Assembly: GCA_035649435.1 (NCBI GenBank) | Contig: DASRJO010000152.1 | Span: 1-42,970, forward strand | DNA from: DASRJW01 sp035649435 | GTDB taxonomy: Bacteria > Krumholzibacteriota > Krumholzibacteriia > G020349025 | Direction of reading: 5' to 3' | DNA: 42,970 nucleotides | Shown here: positions 1-7,754 of the stretch, one piece after another | How the letters are laid out: each line of letters begins with the position of its first letter | Position numbering within the stretch: position 1 is the first letter of the stretch | Translations under genes and position numbers: made by a program | Notes under the pieces: generated by a model | The model's input: only the letters and a program-made list of their open reading frames with translations | Told to the model about the DNA's origin: nothing | The model's database searches: none

Positions 1-813
1 TCCACCGGCGAGCGCGACATGTCACCCGCCAAGCACCGCATCAACCGTGTCCTCGTCCCGATCACGAGCGCCTGGGTCGCGGTGGCTCGCGGTCAGCTGC
101 CGTATCTCATCCAGACCAAGAGGATTCCGGCGGACAGAATCCACGTCGTGCACAACGGCATCGATGTCGCGTCGCATGATCTCGGCGCGCAGCGCGCGAC
201 GGTGCGCGCACGAGTGCGCGGCGAGCTCGGCATCGATGCCGATGCCTCCGTGGCCGGCAGCATCGCCGTGTTGCGCCCAGAAAAAGACCTCGCGACATTC
301 GTGCGCGCGGCGCAGCGTGTCCTGCACGATCTGCCCGCGGCACGCTTCGTTCTCGCCGGCGATGGCCCCGAGCGCCGCGAGATCGAGCGCGAGATCGAAG
401 TGCTCGGTCTCGAGCGGCAGGTGATCATGACCGGCTGGCGCAGCGACGTGCCCGCGGTGCTCGCGGCACTGGATGTCGCAGTTCTGTGCTCGACCGACGT
501 CGAAACATTCCCGCTTGTATTCCTCGAAGCCATGGCGGCGGGACTGCCTTTGGTGGGAACGCGAGTCGGAGGGCTCGCCGAGATGATCGAAGACGGCGAG
601 AATGGACTGCTGGTCGAGCCGCGCGATGCAGAACAACTGGCGCGAGCCATGCTGCGTGTACTCGGAGATGGCGAAACGGCGCGCCGCTGGGGAGCGGCTT
701 CGCACGCGCGCGCGGTGCGGGAGTTCGATGTCGCCACGATGGTCGCGCGCTACGAAGCGCTTTTCGCACGACTGCTCTCGGCTCGAGCGCGGCAGCCCGC
801 ATTCGCGCGCTGA
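1..813 (+). CDS. Glycosyltransferase family 4, 5' end outside window
   Basis: The reading frame is open from base 1, so the N-terminal acceptor-binding domain is missing and the first Met at base 19 is probably internal. The visible 270 residues are the nucleotide-sugar-binding half of a GT-B enzyme: 'VHNGID' at the domain junction, 'RPEKDLATFVRAA', 'FVLAGDGPERREIE', then the donor-site stretch 'ETFPLVFLEAMAAGLPLV' with the E-x7-E pattern typical of GT4, and 'GLLVEPRDAEQLARA'. By family it transfers a sugar from an activated donor to a lipid-linked or polysaccharide acceptor at the cytoplasmic face of the membrane. Donor and acceptor cannot be told. Another GT4 enzyme lies at the far end of the window, at 39588. 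Confidence 0.9.
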   Translation, partial: STGERDMSPAKHRINRVLVPITSAWVAVARGQLPYLIQTKRIPADRIHVVHNGIDVASHDLGAQRATVRARVRGELGIDADASVAGSIAVLRPEKDLATFVRAAQRVLHDLPAARFVLAGDGPERREIEREIEVLGLERQVIMTGWRSDVPAVLAALDVAVLCSTDVETFPLVFLEAMAAGLPLVGTRVGGLAEMIEDGENGLLVEPRDAEQLARAMLRVLGDGETARRWGAASHARAVREFDVATMVARYEALFARLLSARARQPAFAR

Positions 814-830
814 TCGGGAAACTCCCGGGC

Positions 831-860
831 ATGACAATTCCCGGGGGGTGATGCTAGGCT
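831..860 (+). promoter_or_regulatory. Possible promoter of the beta-barrel protein gene
   Basis: ATGACA (831-836), an 18-base spacer and TAGGCT (855-860) preceded by TGC, so it resembles a weak extended -10 promoter about 38 bases before the start codon. The -35 matches the consensus in 5 of 6 positions, but the -10 only in 3 of 6. Confidence 0.3.
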
Positions 861-897
861 CCTGGAAGTGTGGTGTCGTGGAGGTGGAGGTCTTCCA

Positions 898-1404
898 ATG
901 TTGCGTTCGATTCTCTTCGGTCTCGTGGTTGCTTCGGCCCTGTCCTGCGCCGGCCTCGTTCTGACTGCAGCTCCGGTCGCGGCTCAAAACGAACAGTTCA
1001 TGCAACCCAGTCAAGGTGGCCGCTTCGGTCTCGGATTCGTCCTCGGCGAGCCATCGGGCGTGAATGCCAAGCTGTGGCAGGGACAGACGGTCGCATTGCA
1101 AGGCGGGCTCGCATGGTCCTTCGTCGACGACGGCGCGACCTCCGTCTACGGTGATTTGATCTGGCACCAATTTGGCCTTCTCGATGTCTCGACGGGAAGC
1201 CTGCCCGTCTACCTCGGAGCCGGCGTGCGCACCCAATTCGGTCATGAGACGCGCTTCGGCATCCGCACCGTCGTCGGCCTCGATTACATTTTCGCCCAGG
1301 CGCCGTTCGATGTGTTCCTCGAAGTCGTCCCGACCTTCGACATGACCCCCGAGGCCGAGGTCGTGCTGTCGGCGGCGGTGGGCTTTCGCTATTTCTTCCG
1401 CTGA
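898..1404 (+). CDS. Small secreted beta-rich protein, outer-membrane type
   Basis: A 168-residue protein. I start at the ATG at 898, preceded by GGAGGTGGAGG, because it is followed at once by a signal peptide (MLRSILFGLVV... ending near 'APVAAQN'). An upstream in-frame start at 868 would bury the signal. The mature part alternates polar and hydrophobic residues and is rich in Gly and aromatics ('GGRFGLGFVLGEPSG', 'AFQ..GGLAWSFVD' style strands). It ends in 'VVLSAAVGFRYFFR', an aromatic-rich last strand like that of outer-membrane beta-barrels, although its final residue is Arg rather than Phe. It probably forms a small barrel or lipocalin-like fold in or near the outer membrane. No specific ligand can be inferred. 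It lies alone between a glycosyltransferase and a protease. Confidence 0.75.
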   Translation: MLRSILFGLVVASALSCAGLVLTAAPVAAQNEQFMQPSQGGRFGLGFVLGEPSGVNAKLWQGQTVALQGGLAWSFVDDGATSVYGDLIWHQFGLLDVSTGSLPVYLGAGVRTQFGHETRFGIRTVVGLDYIFAQAPFDVFLEVVPTFDMTPEAEVVLSAAVGFRYFFR

Positions 1405-1442
1405 GGGCCACTCCTCTACGGGCTCCAGGGCCCTCTGAGAAC

Positions 1443-1469
1443 CGGCCCGTTCCGGTGGGAACCGGGCCG
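1443..1469 (+). terminator. Strong hairpin after the beta-barrel protein gene
   Basis: Arms CGGCCCGTTCC (1443-1453) and GGAACCGGGCCG (1458-1469) pair with a single bulged C around a GGTG loop. No T-run follows, so it may be a transcript-end stabiliser rather than a classical intrinsic terminator. Confidence 0.45.
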
Positions 1470-1562
1470 CCCGTCCCGACGTAGGATGTCTAGAATAGAT
1501 GGTGCCCCCGTGGGTCGAAGCGACCCTCGGGGACGGTGGCTGACCTTGGGGGACCAGGACGG

Positions 1563-2597
1563 ATGAAACGGCGGCGAGACAATATCGTGCCGATCCAATG
1601 GGTCGGAAACCCGAGCTCCAACCGCGAGTACGCGGAGATGGAAGGACCGCGCCCGAGCGATGCGGAACTGCTCGATGCCTATTCGCGTGCGGTCGTGGGC
1701 GTGGTCGCTGCCGTGGGACCCGCAGTGGTCAGCGTCAACGTCAGCCCGCGTCAGGCTGGGAACCGGCGCCGCGCCGGCTCGGGCTCCGGCATCGTCATCA
1801 CCCCCGATGGCTACGTGCTCACCAACAGCCACGTGATTCAGGGTGATGGCCGCATCACCACCGTGTTCAATGACGGCACCGAGGCGCAGGCAACGCTCGT
1901 CGGCGACGATCCGGCGACGGATCTCGCCGTCATCCGCTGCGACCGCGCCGGTCTCGCGTTTGCGAACCTCGGGGACTCTTCGGCGCTGCAAGTTGGCCAG
2001 CTGGTGATCGCCATGGGGAATCCACTCGGGTTCCAATCCACCGTGTCGACGGGAGTCGTGAGCGCGCTGGGCCGCGCTCTGCGCAGCCAGGACGGACGGC
2101 TCATCGAGAACATCGTGCAACACACGGCGCCACTCAATCCCGGCAGCTCGGGTGGGCCGTTGCTCGATTCGAAGGGCGGTGTGATCGGCATCAACACGGC
2201 GATCATCGCCATCGCCCAAGGCATGGGCTTCGCCATTCCCGCCAACACGGCGCGCTGGGCGTTACCACAGCTGTTGGTTCACGGCCGGGTCCGACGTGGT
2301 CGTATCGGCGTCGCAGGCCAGGACCGTCCGATCGATCGGCGCCTCGTGCGCCATCACACGCTCCGCGAGGAGACGGCGGTCGAGATCGTTTCGTTGGAAA
2401 AGGGCGGACCTGCTGCGCGGGCGGGGCTGCGTGAAGGGGATCTGCTCATCGCTTTGAACGGCGAGCCCGTGCGCGGCATCGACGATCTGCTGCGATACCT
2501 GACGGAATGGCCGCTCGAGCGCTCGATCATGCTCACGTTCCTGCGCGGCGCCGAGAAGCTGGAACTGCCCGTCACCCCCGTCGAATACGGCAGCTGA
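1563..2597 (+). CDS. HtrA/DegP-like serine protease with PDZ domain, no signal peptide
   Basis: A 344-residue trypsin-like protease. The chymotrypsin fold shows the full catalytic triad: His90 in 'TNSHVI', Asp120 in 'PATDLAVIR' and Ser196 in 'NPGSSGGPLLD'. A single PDZ domain fills roughly residues 240-335 ('EIVSLEKGGPAARAGLREGDLLIALNG' region). HtrA proteases degrade or refold damaged proteins, usually in the periplasm, with PDZ-gated activation. Here the N-terminus (MKRRRDNIVPIQW...) has no signal peptide or membrane anchor, which is unusual and points to a cytoplasmic enzyme or one exported by another route. The ATG at 1563 is preceded by GGGGGA at 9 bases. A GTG at 1536 in the same frame is the alternative and also adds no signal sequence. 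Confidence 0.88.
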   Translation: MKRRRDNIVPIQWVGNPSSNREYAEMEGPRPSDAELLDAYSRAVVGVVAAVGPAVVSVNVSPRQAGNRRRAGSGSGIVITPDGYVLTNSHVIQGDGRITTVFNDGTEAQATLVGDDPATDLAVIRCDRAGLAFANLGDSSALQVGQLVIAMGNPLGFQSTVSTGVVSALGRALRSQDGRLIENIVQHTAPLNPGSSGGPLLDSKGGVIGINTAIIAIAQGMGFAIPANTARWALPQLLVHGRVRRGRIGVAGQDRPIDRRLVRHHTLREETAVEIVSLEKGGPAARAGLREGDLLIALNGEPVRGIDDLLRYLTEWPLERSIMLTFLRGAEKLELPVTPVEYGS

Positions 2598-2618
2598 GGC
2601 CGGCCTCCTCTTTTCCCC

Positions 2619-2632
2619 CACCCCCGGGGGTG
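2619..2632. repeat. Perfect 14-bp GC palindrome downstream of the protease gene
   Basis: CACCCCCGGGGGTG is exactly self-complementary and lies 22 bases after the protease stop codon. It could form a short hairpin or terminate transcription, but has no T-run. Confidence 0.35.
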
Positions 2633-2722
2633 CCGAAAGTCCTATAGGCAGGTCCCAGGGCAGGTGCGATATTAGGCTGACTCTCGGACGCCTCGAGAGT
2701 GAGTCTGCCTATCGGGGTCCAG

Positions 2723-4213
2723 ATGAAGATCCTCCTGGTGAGCCCACCCCTCAACGATCTTTATCACGCTGCTCGCGTGATTATCCCGCCCCTCGGGCTG
2801 CTCTACGTTGCCGGCAAGCTCGACTCCGAAGGCCACGACGTCGAGGTTCGTGACATGTCGTTCTTCGACGGTCCGGAGACCTACGACGGCTTCGACCTGG
2901 TCGGGATCACGTGCACGACGCCGCAGTACCCAGAGGCGCTCGAATATGCACGGCGGGCGCACGAAGCCGGGTGTCGCACGGTTCTCGGCGGCACGCACGT
3001 CACCTTCACGACGCAAACGACGTGTCGCGTCGATTGCGTCGACTTCGTCATCCGTGGCGAAGGCGAGCAGGCGGCCGCCATCCTCGCACGCAATCTGCAA
3101 GAGCAGGGCAAGCGCTTCGACCCGCGGTCGGTCCCGAGCTTGTCTTGGTACGATCCCGAGCGGCGGATCGTCGTCGACAATCCACAGATCCCCGACGTGC
3201 GCACCGTCGACGAGCTGCCGCGACCCGCACGGCACCTGCTGAACATGGAGCCGTACAAGGCCACGCGCCTGCGCGGCCGGCCGGTGACGACGATGATCAC
3301 GAGCCGCGGCTGTCCGTACGACTGCACGTTCTGCTCGGTCCCGACCTTGTACCAGAAACGCAAATGGCGCTCGCGAGACGTCGTGCATGCCGTGGACGAG
3401 ATGGAACAGCTCGAGAAGGACTACGGCTTCGGCGGCGTTCTGTTCGTCGATGACTTGTTCACCACCAACGTGGTTCGCGTGCACGAGCTGTGCGCCGAGA
3501 TCCTCGAACGCCGCCTCAGTTTCCATTGGTGGTGTCAGTCGCGCGCCGACATCTTGGTCAAGCACCCCGATCTGGTCGAGCACATGGCCCAGGCCGGATG
3601 CGCGAACGTGTTCCTGGGGCTCGAATCCGGCAACGAGAACGTGCTCAAGCACTGGCGCAAAAAGATGAGCCTCGACACCGGCCGGCGCGCCGTGGAGCTG
3701 CTGCGCGCCAACGGCATCCGCTCGCTCACGGCATTCATCCTCGGGATGGAATCGGAGACCGAGGACGATCTGCAACGCACGATTGACTACGCCAAGTCTC
3801 TGAACGCGCACCAAGCCCAGTTCTCGGTTCTGACGCCATTTCCGGGCACGGTGGATTGGAATCGCAACAAGAGCCGTATCTTCGACAATGACTGGTCGAA
3901 TTTCACCGGCATCAAAGTAGTGTTCCACCGCGATTCGATGCCCGGGTCGGTCATCGAGAGCAAGCTGCGCAAGGGATACATGCAGTTCTACAACCCGTTG
4001 CGCCGTCTCGACCGCATCATCGCCAACGTCCCGGGTCTCGCGCCGCAGCAGCTGTGGAGAGTCTTGCGCACCCTGCGCAACAGTCGACACCATCAGCCCA
4101 GCCTCGTCGACCCGGTCTCCCAGCAGACGCCACTCGCCCCCCGCGATTGGGAAGCCTGGCAGCGCACCGGCACACCCGTGCCCGAAAGCATCCCAGCCGC
4201 CATCGCCAGCTGA
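2723..4213 (+). CDS. B12-binding-domain radical SAM enzyme
   Basis: A 496-residue enzyme with the common two-domain layout. Residues 1-140 are a Rossmann-like cobalamin-binding domain ('MKILLVSPPLND', 'GLLYVAGKLDSEGHDVEV', 'GGTHVTF', 'VIRGEGE'). A radical SAM core follows with the cluster motif CPYDCTFC (Cys197, Cys201, Cys204), 'FVDDLFTTN' and the later strand 'GLESGNENVLK'. Such enzymes use S-adenosylmethionine to make a radical and often methylate unreactive carbons of lipids, hopanoids or antibiotics. The substrate here is unknown. The N-terminal 'LLYVAGKLDSEGHDV' style is that of the broad BchE/HpnJ/HpnP-like group. I chose the ATG at 2723. A GTG at 2699 in frame is possible. The gene stands alone on the plus strand and converges on gdhA. 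Confidence 0.87.
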   Translation: MKILLVSPPLNDLYHAARVIIPPLGLLYVAGKLDSEGHDVEVRDMSFFDGPETYDGFDLVGITCTTPQYPEALEYARRAHEAGCRTVLGGTHVTFTTQTTCRVDCVDFVIRGEGEQAAAILARNLQEQGKRFDPRSVPSLSWYDPERRIVVDNPQIPDVRTVDELPRPARHLLNMEPYKATRLRGRPVTTMITSRGCPYDCTFCSVPTLYQKRKWRSRDVVHAVDEMEQLEKDYGFGGVLFVDDLFTTNVVRVHELCAEILERRLSFHWWCQSRADILVKHPDLVEHMAQAGCANVFLGLESGNENVLKHWRKKMSLDTGRRAVELLRANGIRSLTAFILGMESETEDDLQRTIDYAKSLNAHQAQFSVLTPFPGTVDWNRNKSRIFDNDWSNFTGIKVVFHRDSMPGSVIESKLRKGYMQFYNPLRRLDRIIANVPGLAPQQLWRVLRTLRNSRHHQPSLVDPVSQQTPLAPRDWEAWQRTGTPVPESIPAAIAS

Positions 4214-4242
4214 ACCCGGCGACCCCGGCCCTGGGAAGGCGA

Positions 4243-4270
4243 AACGGGGCAGGAAGCCTCCTGCCCCGTT
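4243..4270. terminator. Convergent-gene terminator hairpin
   Basis: A perfect 11-bp stem, AACGGGGCAGG (4243-4253) with CCTGCCCCGTT (4260-4270), encloses a 6-base loop between the radical SAM stop and the gdhA stop. Its A/T ends (leading A's, trailing T's) allow it to serve both strands. Confidence 0.7.
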
Positions 4271-4291
4271 GCCGACCACCAAACGGCTTGG

Positions 4292-5653
4292 TCAGACGAT
4301 GCCTTGGTCCATCATCGCGTTGGCGACCTTGAGGAAGCCCGCGATATTGGCGCCGTTCACCAAATTTCCCGGCGTGCCGAAGCGCTGCGCCGTCTCGAAG
4401 CAGTTCTTGTGGATCTCGATCATGATGCCGTGCAGCTTGGAATCGACCTCTTCGCGGCTCCAGTTGAGGCGCATGCTGTTCTGCGACATTTCGAGCCCCG
4501 ACGTGGCCACGCCGCCCGCATTGGCCGCCTTGGCCGGACCGTAGAGAATCTTGTTGTCGAGGAAGAGCTTCATTGCCTCGGGCGACGACGGCATGTTGGC
4601 GCCCTCGGACACGACATAAATCCCTTGGCTCAGCAGGTTCTGGGCGTCCTTGCCGTTGATCTCGTTCTGCGTCGCGCTCGGGAAGGCGCACTGGGCCTTG
4701 ATGTCCCACATCGGGTTGTGATCGAGCTTCGGATCGATGGGCACATAGCGCGCGCTCTTGAACTTTTCGGCGTACTCCGTGACCCGGCCGCGGCGCACGT
4801 TCTTGAGCTCGAGGAGGAAGGCGAGCTTGTCGCGCCCGATGCCCTCGGGATCGTAGATGAAGCCGCCGGAATCGCTCATCGTCACCGGTTTGGCGCCGAG
4901 ATCGAGCAGCTTCTCGATGGTGTACTGCGCGACGTTGCCGCTTCCCGACACCAGCGCGATCTTGCCCTCGAGTGATTCCTTGCGCGTCTTGAGCATTTCC
5001 TCGGCGAAGTAGACGGCGCCATAGCCAGTGGCCTCGGGCCGGATCAACGAACCACCCCAGTTGAGGCCTTTGCCGGTCAGCACGCCGGTGAACTCGTTGC
5101 GCAGGCGCTTGTACTGGCCGAAGAGGTAGCCGATCTCACGGCCGCCGACGCCGATGTCGCCGGCAGGCACGTCCGTGTCCGGGCCGATGTGGCGCTGCAG
5201 CTCGGTCATGAAGCTCTGACAGAAGCGCATGACCTCGTTGTCGCTCTTGGCCTTCGGGTCGAAGTCAGAGCCGCCCTTGCCGCCGCCCATGGGCAGGGTC
5301 GTGAGCGAATTCTTGAACACCTGTTCGAAGGCGAGAAACTTGAGGATGCCGAGATTCACCGACGCATGGAAACGCAGGCCGCCCTTGTACGGGCCGATGG
5401 CGCTGTTCATCTCGATGCGATAGCCGCGATTGACCTGCACGTTGCCCTGGTCGTCCACCCAGGGGACACGAAACATCAGGACCCGCTCGGGCTCGATGAT
5501 GCGCTCGAGGATCTTGGACTTGCGGTATTCCGGATGGCGCTCGAAGACGAGTGCCAGCGACTCAGCGACTTCGTGCACTGCCTGGTGGAACTCGGGCTCC
5601 GCCGGATTCTTGGACTTGACCTCGGCCATGAGCTTCGTGACGTAACCGTTCAT
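4292..5653 (-). CDS. gdhA: Glutamate dehydrogenase (hexameric, NADP-type class)
   Basis: A 453-residue protein, the usual length of class I glutamate dehydrogenases. It interconverts 2-oxoglutarate plus ammonium with glutamate in the cytoplasm. Near the N-terminus are 'VPWVDDQGNVQVNRGYRI' and 'GPYKGGLRFH', then the glutamate-site stretch 'LPMGGGKGGSDFDPKAKSD', 'PAGDIGVGGREIGYLFGQYK', and the dinucleotide fold 'ALVSGSGNVAQYTIEKL'. The start is the ATG after GGAGG (minus strand, 11 bases upstream). The likely coenzyme is NADPH, by similarity to anabolic enzymes, but this cannot be proved from sequence alone. A NarL-type regulator lies directly upstream on the same strand, 121 bases away, and glutamine synthetase is about 5 kb further on, so two ammonium-assimilation genes are near each other. 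Confidence 0.95.
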   Translation of the reverse strand: MNGYVTKLMAEVKSKNPAEPEFHQAVHEVAESLALVFERHPEYRKSKILERIIEPERVLMFRVPWVDDQGNVQVNRGYRIEMNSAIGPYKGGLRFHASVNLGILKFLAFEQVFKNSLTTLPMGGGKGGSDFDPKAKSDNEVMRFCQSFMTELQRHIGPDTDVPAGDIGVGGREIGYLFGQYKRLRNEFTGVLTGKGLNWGGSLIRPEATGYGAVYFAEEMLKTRKESLEGKIALVSGSGNVAQYTIEKLLDLGAKPVTMSDSGGFIYDPEGIGRDKLAFLLELKNVRRGRVTEYAEKFKSARYVPIDPKLDHNPMWDIKAQCAFPSATQNEINGKDAQNLLSQGIYVVSEGANMPSSPEAMKLFLDNKILYGPAKAANAGGVATSGLEMSQNSMRLNWSREEVDSKLHGIMIEIHKNCFETAQRFGTPGNLVNGANIAGFLKVANAMMDQGIV

Positions 5654-5774
5654 GTCTGGAACCCTCCTGGGTGACCGGTCGGTCGAACCCTTCGTACGCT
5701 ATGTCTCTGGCTGGCGGAACGGCCATCCCCACATTCCCTGAGATGGGGTCGGGGTAAGTGTGTAGGCACGGCCG

Positions 5775-6425
5775 CTAAGGCTCGAGCCATTCGTTGCGAA
5801 TGCAGTACTTCACCACGTCGGTGACATTGCGAGCGCCGAGCTTGCGCATCAGCGCGGCGCGATGCGTTTCGACCGTCTTGATGCTGATGTGGAGCAAGGT
5901 TGCGATCTCTTTCGAGGAGTAGCCGTCGGAGATCAAGATCGCGAGCTGGCGCTCGCGCGCAGTGAGGACGCCACCGGGCGGCTGACGCGCCACCCACGGC
6001 TTGACGTATTCGGCGATGACGTCGCGCCCCGCAGCTCCCGATAGATAGTAGTCACCGCGCGCGGCATGACGGATCGCGGACACGAGGTGCATCGATTCCT
6101 CGCCCTTGAGCACATACCCGCGCGCACCGACCTCGAAGCACTCGCGCTCGTAGGCTTCGTTGTGATGTCCAGTCACGATGACGACTTCGGTGCGCGGGTG
6201 ATTCTCGCGCAGCCAGCGTGTCGTTTCGATCCCGTTCAAGCCCGGCATGACGATGTCGATGACGGCGACATCGGGGTCCAGCGCCGGCAGCCGCTCGATG
6301 GTCTCGTGGCCCGTGCCGGCTTCCCCGACGATCTGGAAGCCATGGATTGCACCGAGGAGACATCCCAGGGCTTCGCGCAACAAGACGTGATCGTCGGCGA
6401 GGAAAATGCGGATTGACTTTTCCAT
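5775..6425 (-). CDS. NarL/FixJ-type response regulator
   Basis: A 216-residue two-domain transcription factor. The receiver domain has the acidic pair Asp11/Asp12, the phosphoacceptor Asp57 ('VAVIDIVMPGLNG'), the Thr of 'VIVTGHH' and the conserved Lys of 'YVLKGEE'. The C-terminus from about residue 148 is a LuxR-type helix-turn-helix ('LTARERQLAILISDGYSSKEIA', with recognition helix 'SIKTVETHRAALMRKL', given here in two short pieces). Phosphorylation by a sensor kinase normally drives dimerisation and promoter binding. No histidine kinase lies in the window, so it is an orphan here. It is divergent from the desaturase gene and upstream of gdhA. Either could be a target, but the sequence does not prove it. 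Confidence 0.92.
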   Translation of the reverse strand: MEKSIRIFLADDHVLLREALGCLLGAIHGFQIVGEAGTGHETIERLPALDPDVAVIDIVMPGLNGIETTRWLRENHPRTEVVIVTGHHNEAYERECFEVGARGYVLKGEESMHLVSAIRHAARGDYYLSGAAGRDVIAEYVKPWVARQPPGGVLTARERQLAILISDGYSSKEIATLLHISIKTVETHRAALMRKLGARNVTDVVKYCIRNEWLEP

Positions 6426-6538
6426 CGACGGCTAGTTTAAAGGCCCCTGGACACGGAATCCAGCCGACTGCCCTGACGTGAGCATTGCAGGAAGCCCGGG
6501 AACGACTGTTGCATCCCTCCGATGAGGCCGGCGACGGC

Positions 6539-6555
6539 CGTATACGACTTAAGTC
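6539..6555. promoter_or_regulatory. Double palindrome between response regulator and desaturase
   Basis: Two adjoining palindromes, CGTATACG (6539-6546) and GACTTAAGTC (6546-6555), form a rare AT-rich patch in the divergent intergenic region. They are a candidate operator for the desaturase, the regulator, or both. If so, the desaturase begins at the GTG at 6603 and not further upstream. Confidence 0.35.
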
Positions 6556-6602
6556 TTACGACAGTGCGGTTGACACACGGTCGTGGAGTGTGGGAGTCTC
6601 TC

Positions 6603-7658
6603 GTGGACGATGTTCGAACGAGCAGAGAGAAGGGCCTTCCCCTGCACATCAAACGCTTCCATACCGGAACGCTGAACACATCTGCCTGGAAATCCTTGGT
6701 TGCGCGCTACCAGGTCCCGAGCACGCGCAGGGGCATTTGGCAGCTCGGCAACAGCGTGTTTCCCTTCCTCGTGATGTGGTACTTGATGTATCGCAGCCTG
6801 GAAGTCAGTTACTGGCTCACCTTGCTGCTCGCCATTCCCACGGCCGGCCTGCTGATTCGGATCTTCATCATCCAGCACGACTGCGGGCATGCGTCGTTCA
6901 TGCGCTGGAAGCGCGTCAACGATCTCATCGGATCGATCTGCGGCATTCTCACCTTCACACCCTATCAGCACTGGCGTAAACAGCACGCCATTCATCATGC
7001 GAATAACAGCGACCTGGAGCGTCGTGGCGTCGGCGACATCTGGACGATGACCGTCGAGGAGTACCAGCGCGAGACTCGATGGGGGCGTTTCAAGTACCGG
7101 CTCTATCGCCATCCGTTGGTTTTGTTCGTCATCGGCCCGTCGCTGATGCTGATGATCTTCCACCGCTTGCCGCCGCGGGATTCGTTCACGCTCCGCGACC
7201 GAGAGCGCGCCAGTATCCTCTGGACCAACCTGGCCCTCGGTGCCGGCACGGTGGCGCTGACCTGGGCGCTCGGAATCGGGGATTTCATGCGCGTGCAAAT
7301 CCCCATCTTGGTGGTCGCGGCGAGCGTCGGCACCTGGCTCTTCTACGTCCAGCACCAATTCGAGGATGTCTATTGGTCGAAGGATCGCGCCTGGGACTAC
7401 TACACGGCCGCGATCCGCGGCAGCTCGTACTACAAGCTGCCTCAGATCCTGCAATGGTTCACCGGCAACATCGGCTTCCATCACGTCCATCACCTGAGCC
7501 ATCGCATCCCCAATTATCTGCTGCAGAAGTGCCATGAAGAAAACCCGGCTTTCCATCAAGCCACTGTGCTGACCTTGTGGAGCAGCCTGCGCACCATGGA
7601 GCTCGCGCTCTGGGACGAGAAGAAGCGCAAACTAGTGCGCTTCCGCGACGCCGCCTGA
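6603..7658 (+). CDS. Membrane fatty-acid desaturase, three histidine boxes
   Basis: A 351-residue integral membrane di-iron desaturase, which inserts a double bond into acyl chains of membrane lipids using O2 and reduced ferredoxin or a similar donor. The three histidine clusters are HDCGH (92-96), HAIHH (128-132) and HHVHH (293-297), with hydrophobic pairs of helices between them ('FPFLVMWYLMY', 'LTLLLAIPTAGLLIRIFI', 'LWTNLALGAGTVALTWALGI' pieces). I start at the GTG at 6603, with GGGAG 8 bases upstream. That gives the family's usual length and leaves the palindromic patch at 6539-6555 as regulatory DNA. An ATG at 6522 in the same frame would add 27 residues. Positional specificity is unknown. 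It is divergent from the NarL-type regulator, a common arrangement for regulated desaturases. Confidence 0.9.
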   Translation: MDDVRTSREKGLPLHIKRFHTGTLNTSAWKSLVARYQVPSTRRGIWQLGNSVFPFLVMWYLMYRSLEVSYWLTLLLAIPTAGLLIRIFIIQHDCGHASFMRWKRVNDLIGSICGILTFTPYQHWRKQHAIHHANNSDLERRGVGDIWTMTVEEYQRETRWGRFKYRLYRHPLVLFVIGPSLMLMIFHRLPPRDSFTLRDRERASILWTNLALGAGTVALTWALGIGDFMRVQIPILVVAASVGTWLFYVQHQFEDVYWSKDRAWDYYTAAIRGSSYYKLPQILQWFTGNIGFHHVHHLSHRIPNYLLQKCHEENPAFHQATVLTLWSSLRTMELALWDEKKRKLVRFRDAA

Positions 7659-7706
7659 AGCGGCGGCATCGTCCGTCGCTCCGCCGAACCTCCGCCATCG
7701 CTGTGC

Positions 7707-7712
7707 TAGCAT
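7707..7712 (+). promoter_or_regulatory. Possible extended -10 element before the PPDK-like gene
   Basis: TAGCAT (7707-7712) preceded by TGC, 42 bases before the ATG. No convincing -35 is visible. The same TGn-TAGCAT arrangement occurs before lspA at 28370. Confidence 0.3.
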
Positions 7713-7754
7713 CGCCGGGCCCGGCATCTTGGGCCTGCAGCCGGCCGAGGTCGC

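Noticed and set aside
22..1245. 407-codon open frame on the minus strand across the glycosyltransferase and beta-barrel genes
   Set aside because: Biased composition (Arg/Ala/His/Glu-rich, no family features) and fully antisense to well-supported genes; an effect of high GC in the third position.
5670..5690. GACCGGTC and GGTCGGTC near the gdhA start as a TetR-type operator
   Set aside because: The match to the usual 16-bp pattern is partial (one side disagrees), and no -35/-10 pair frames it.
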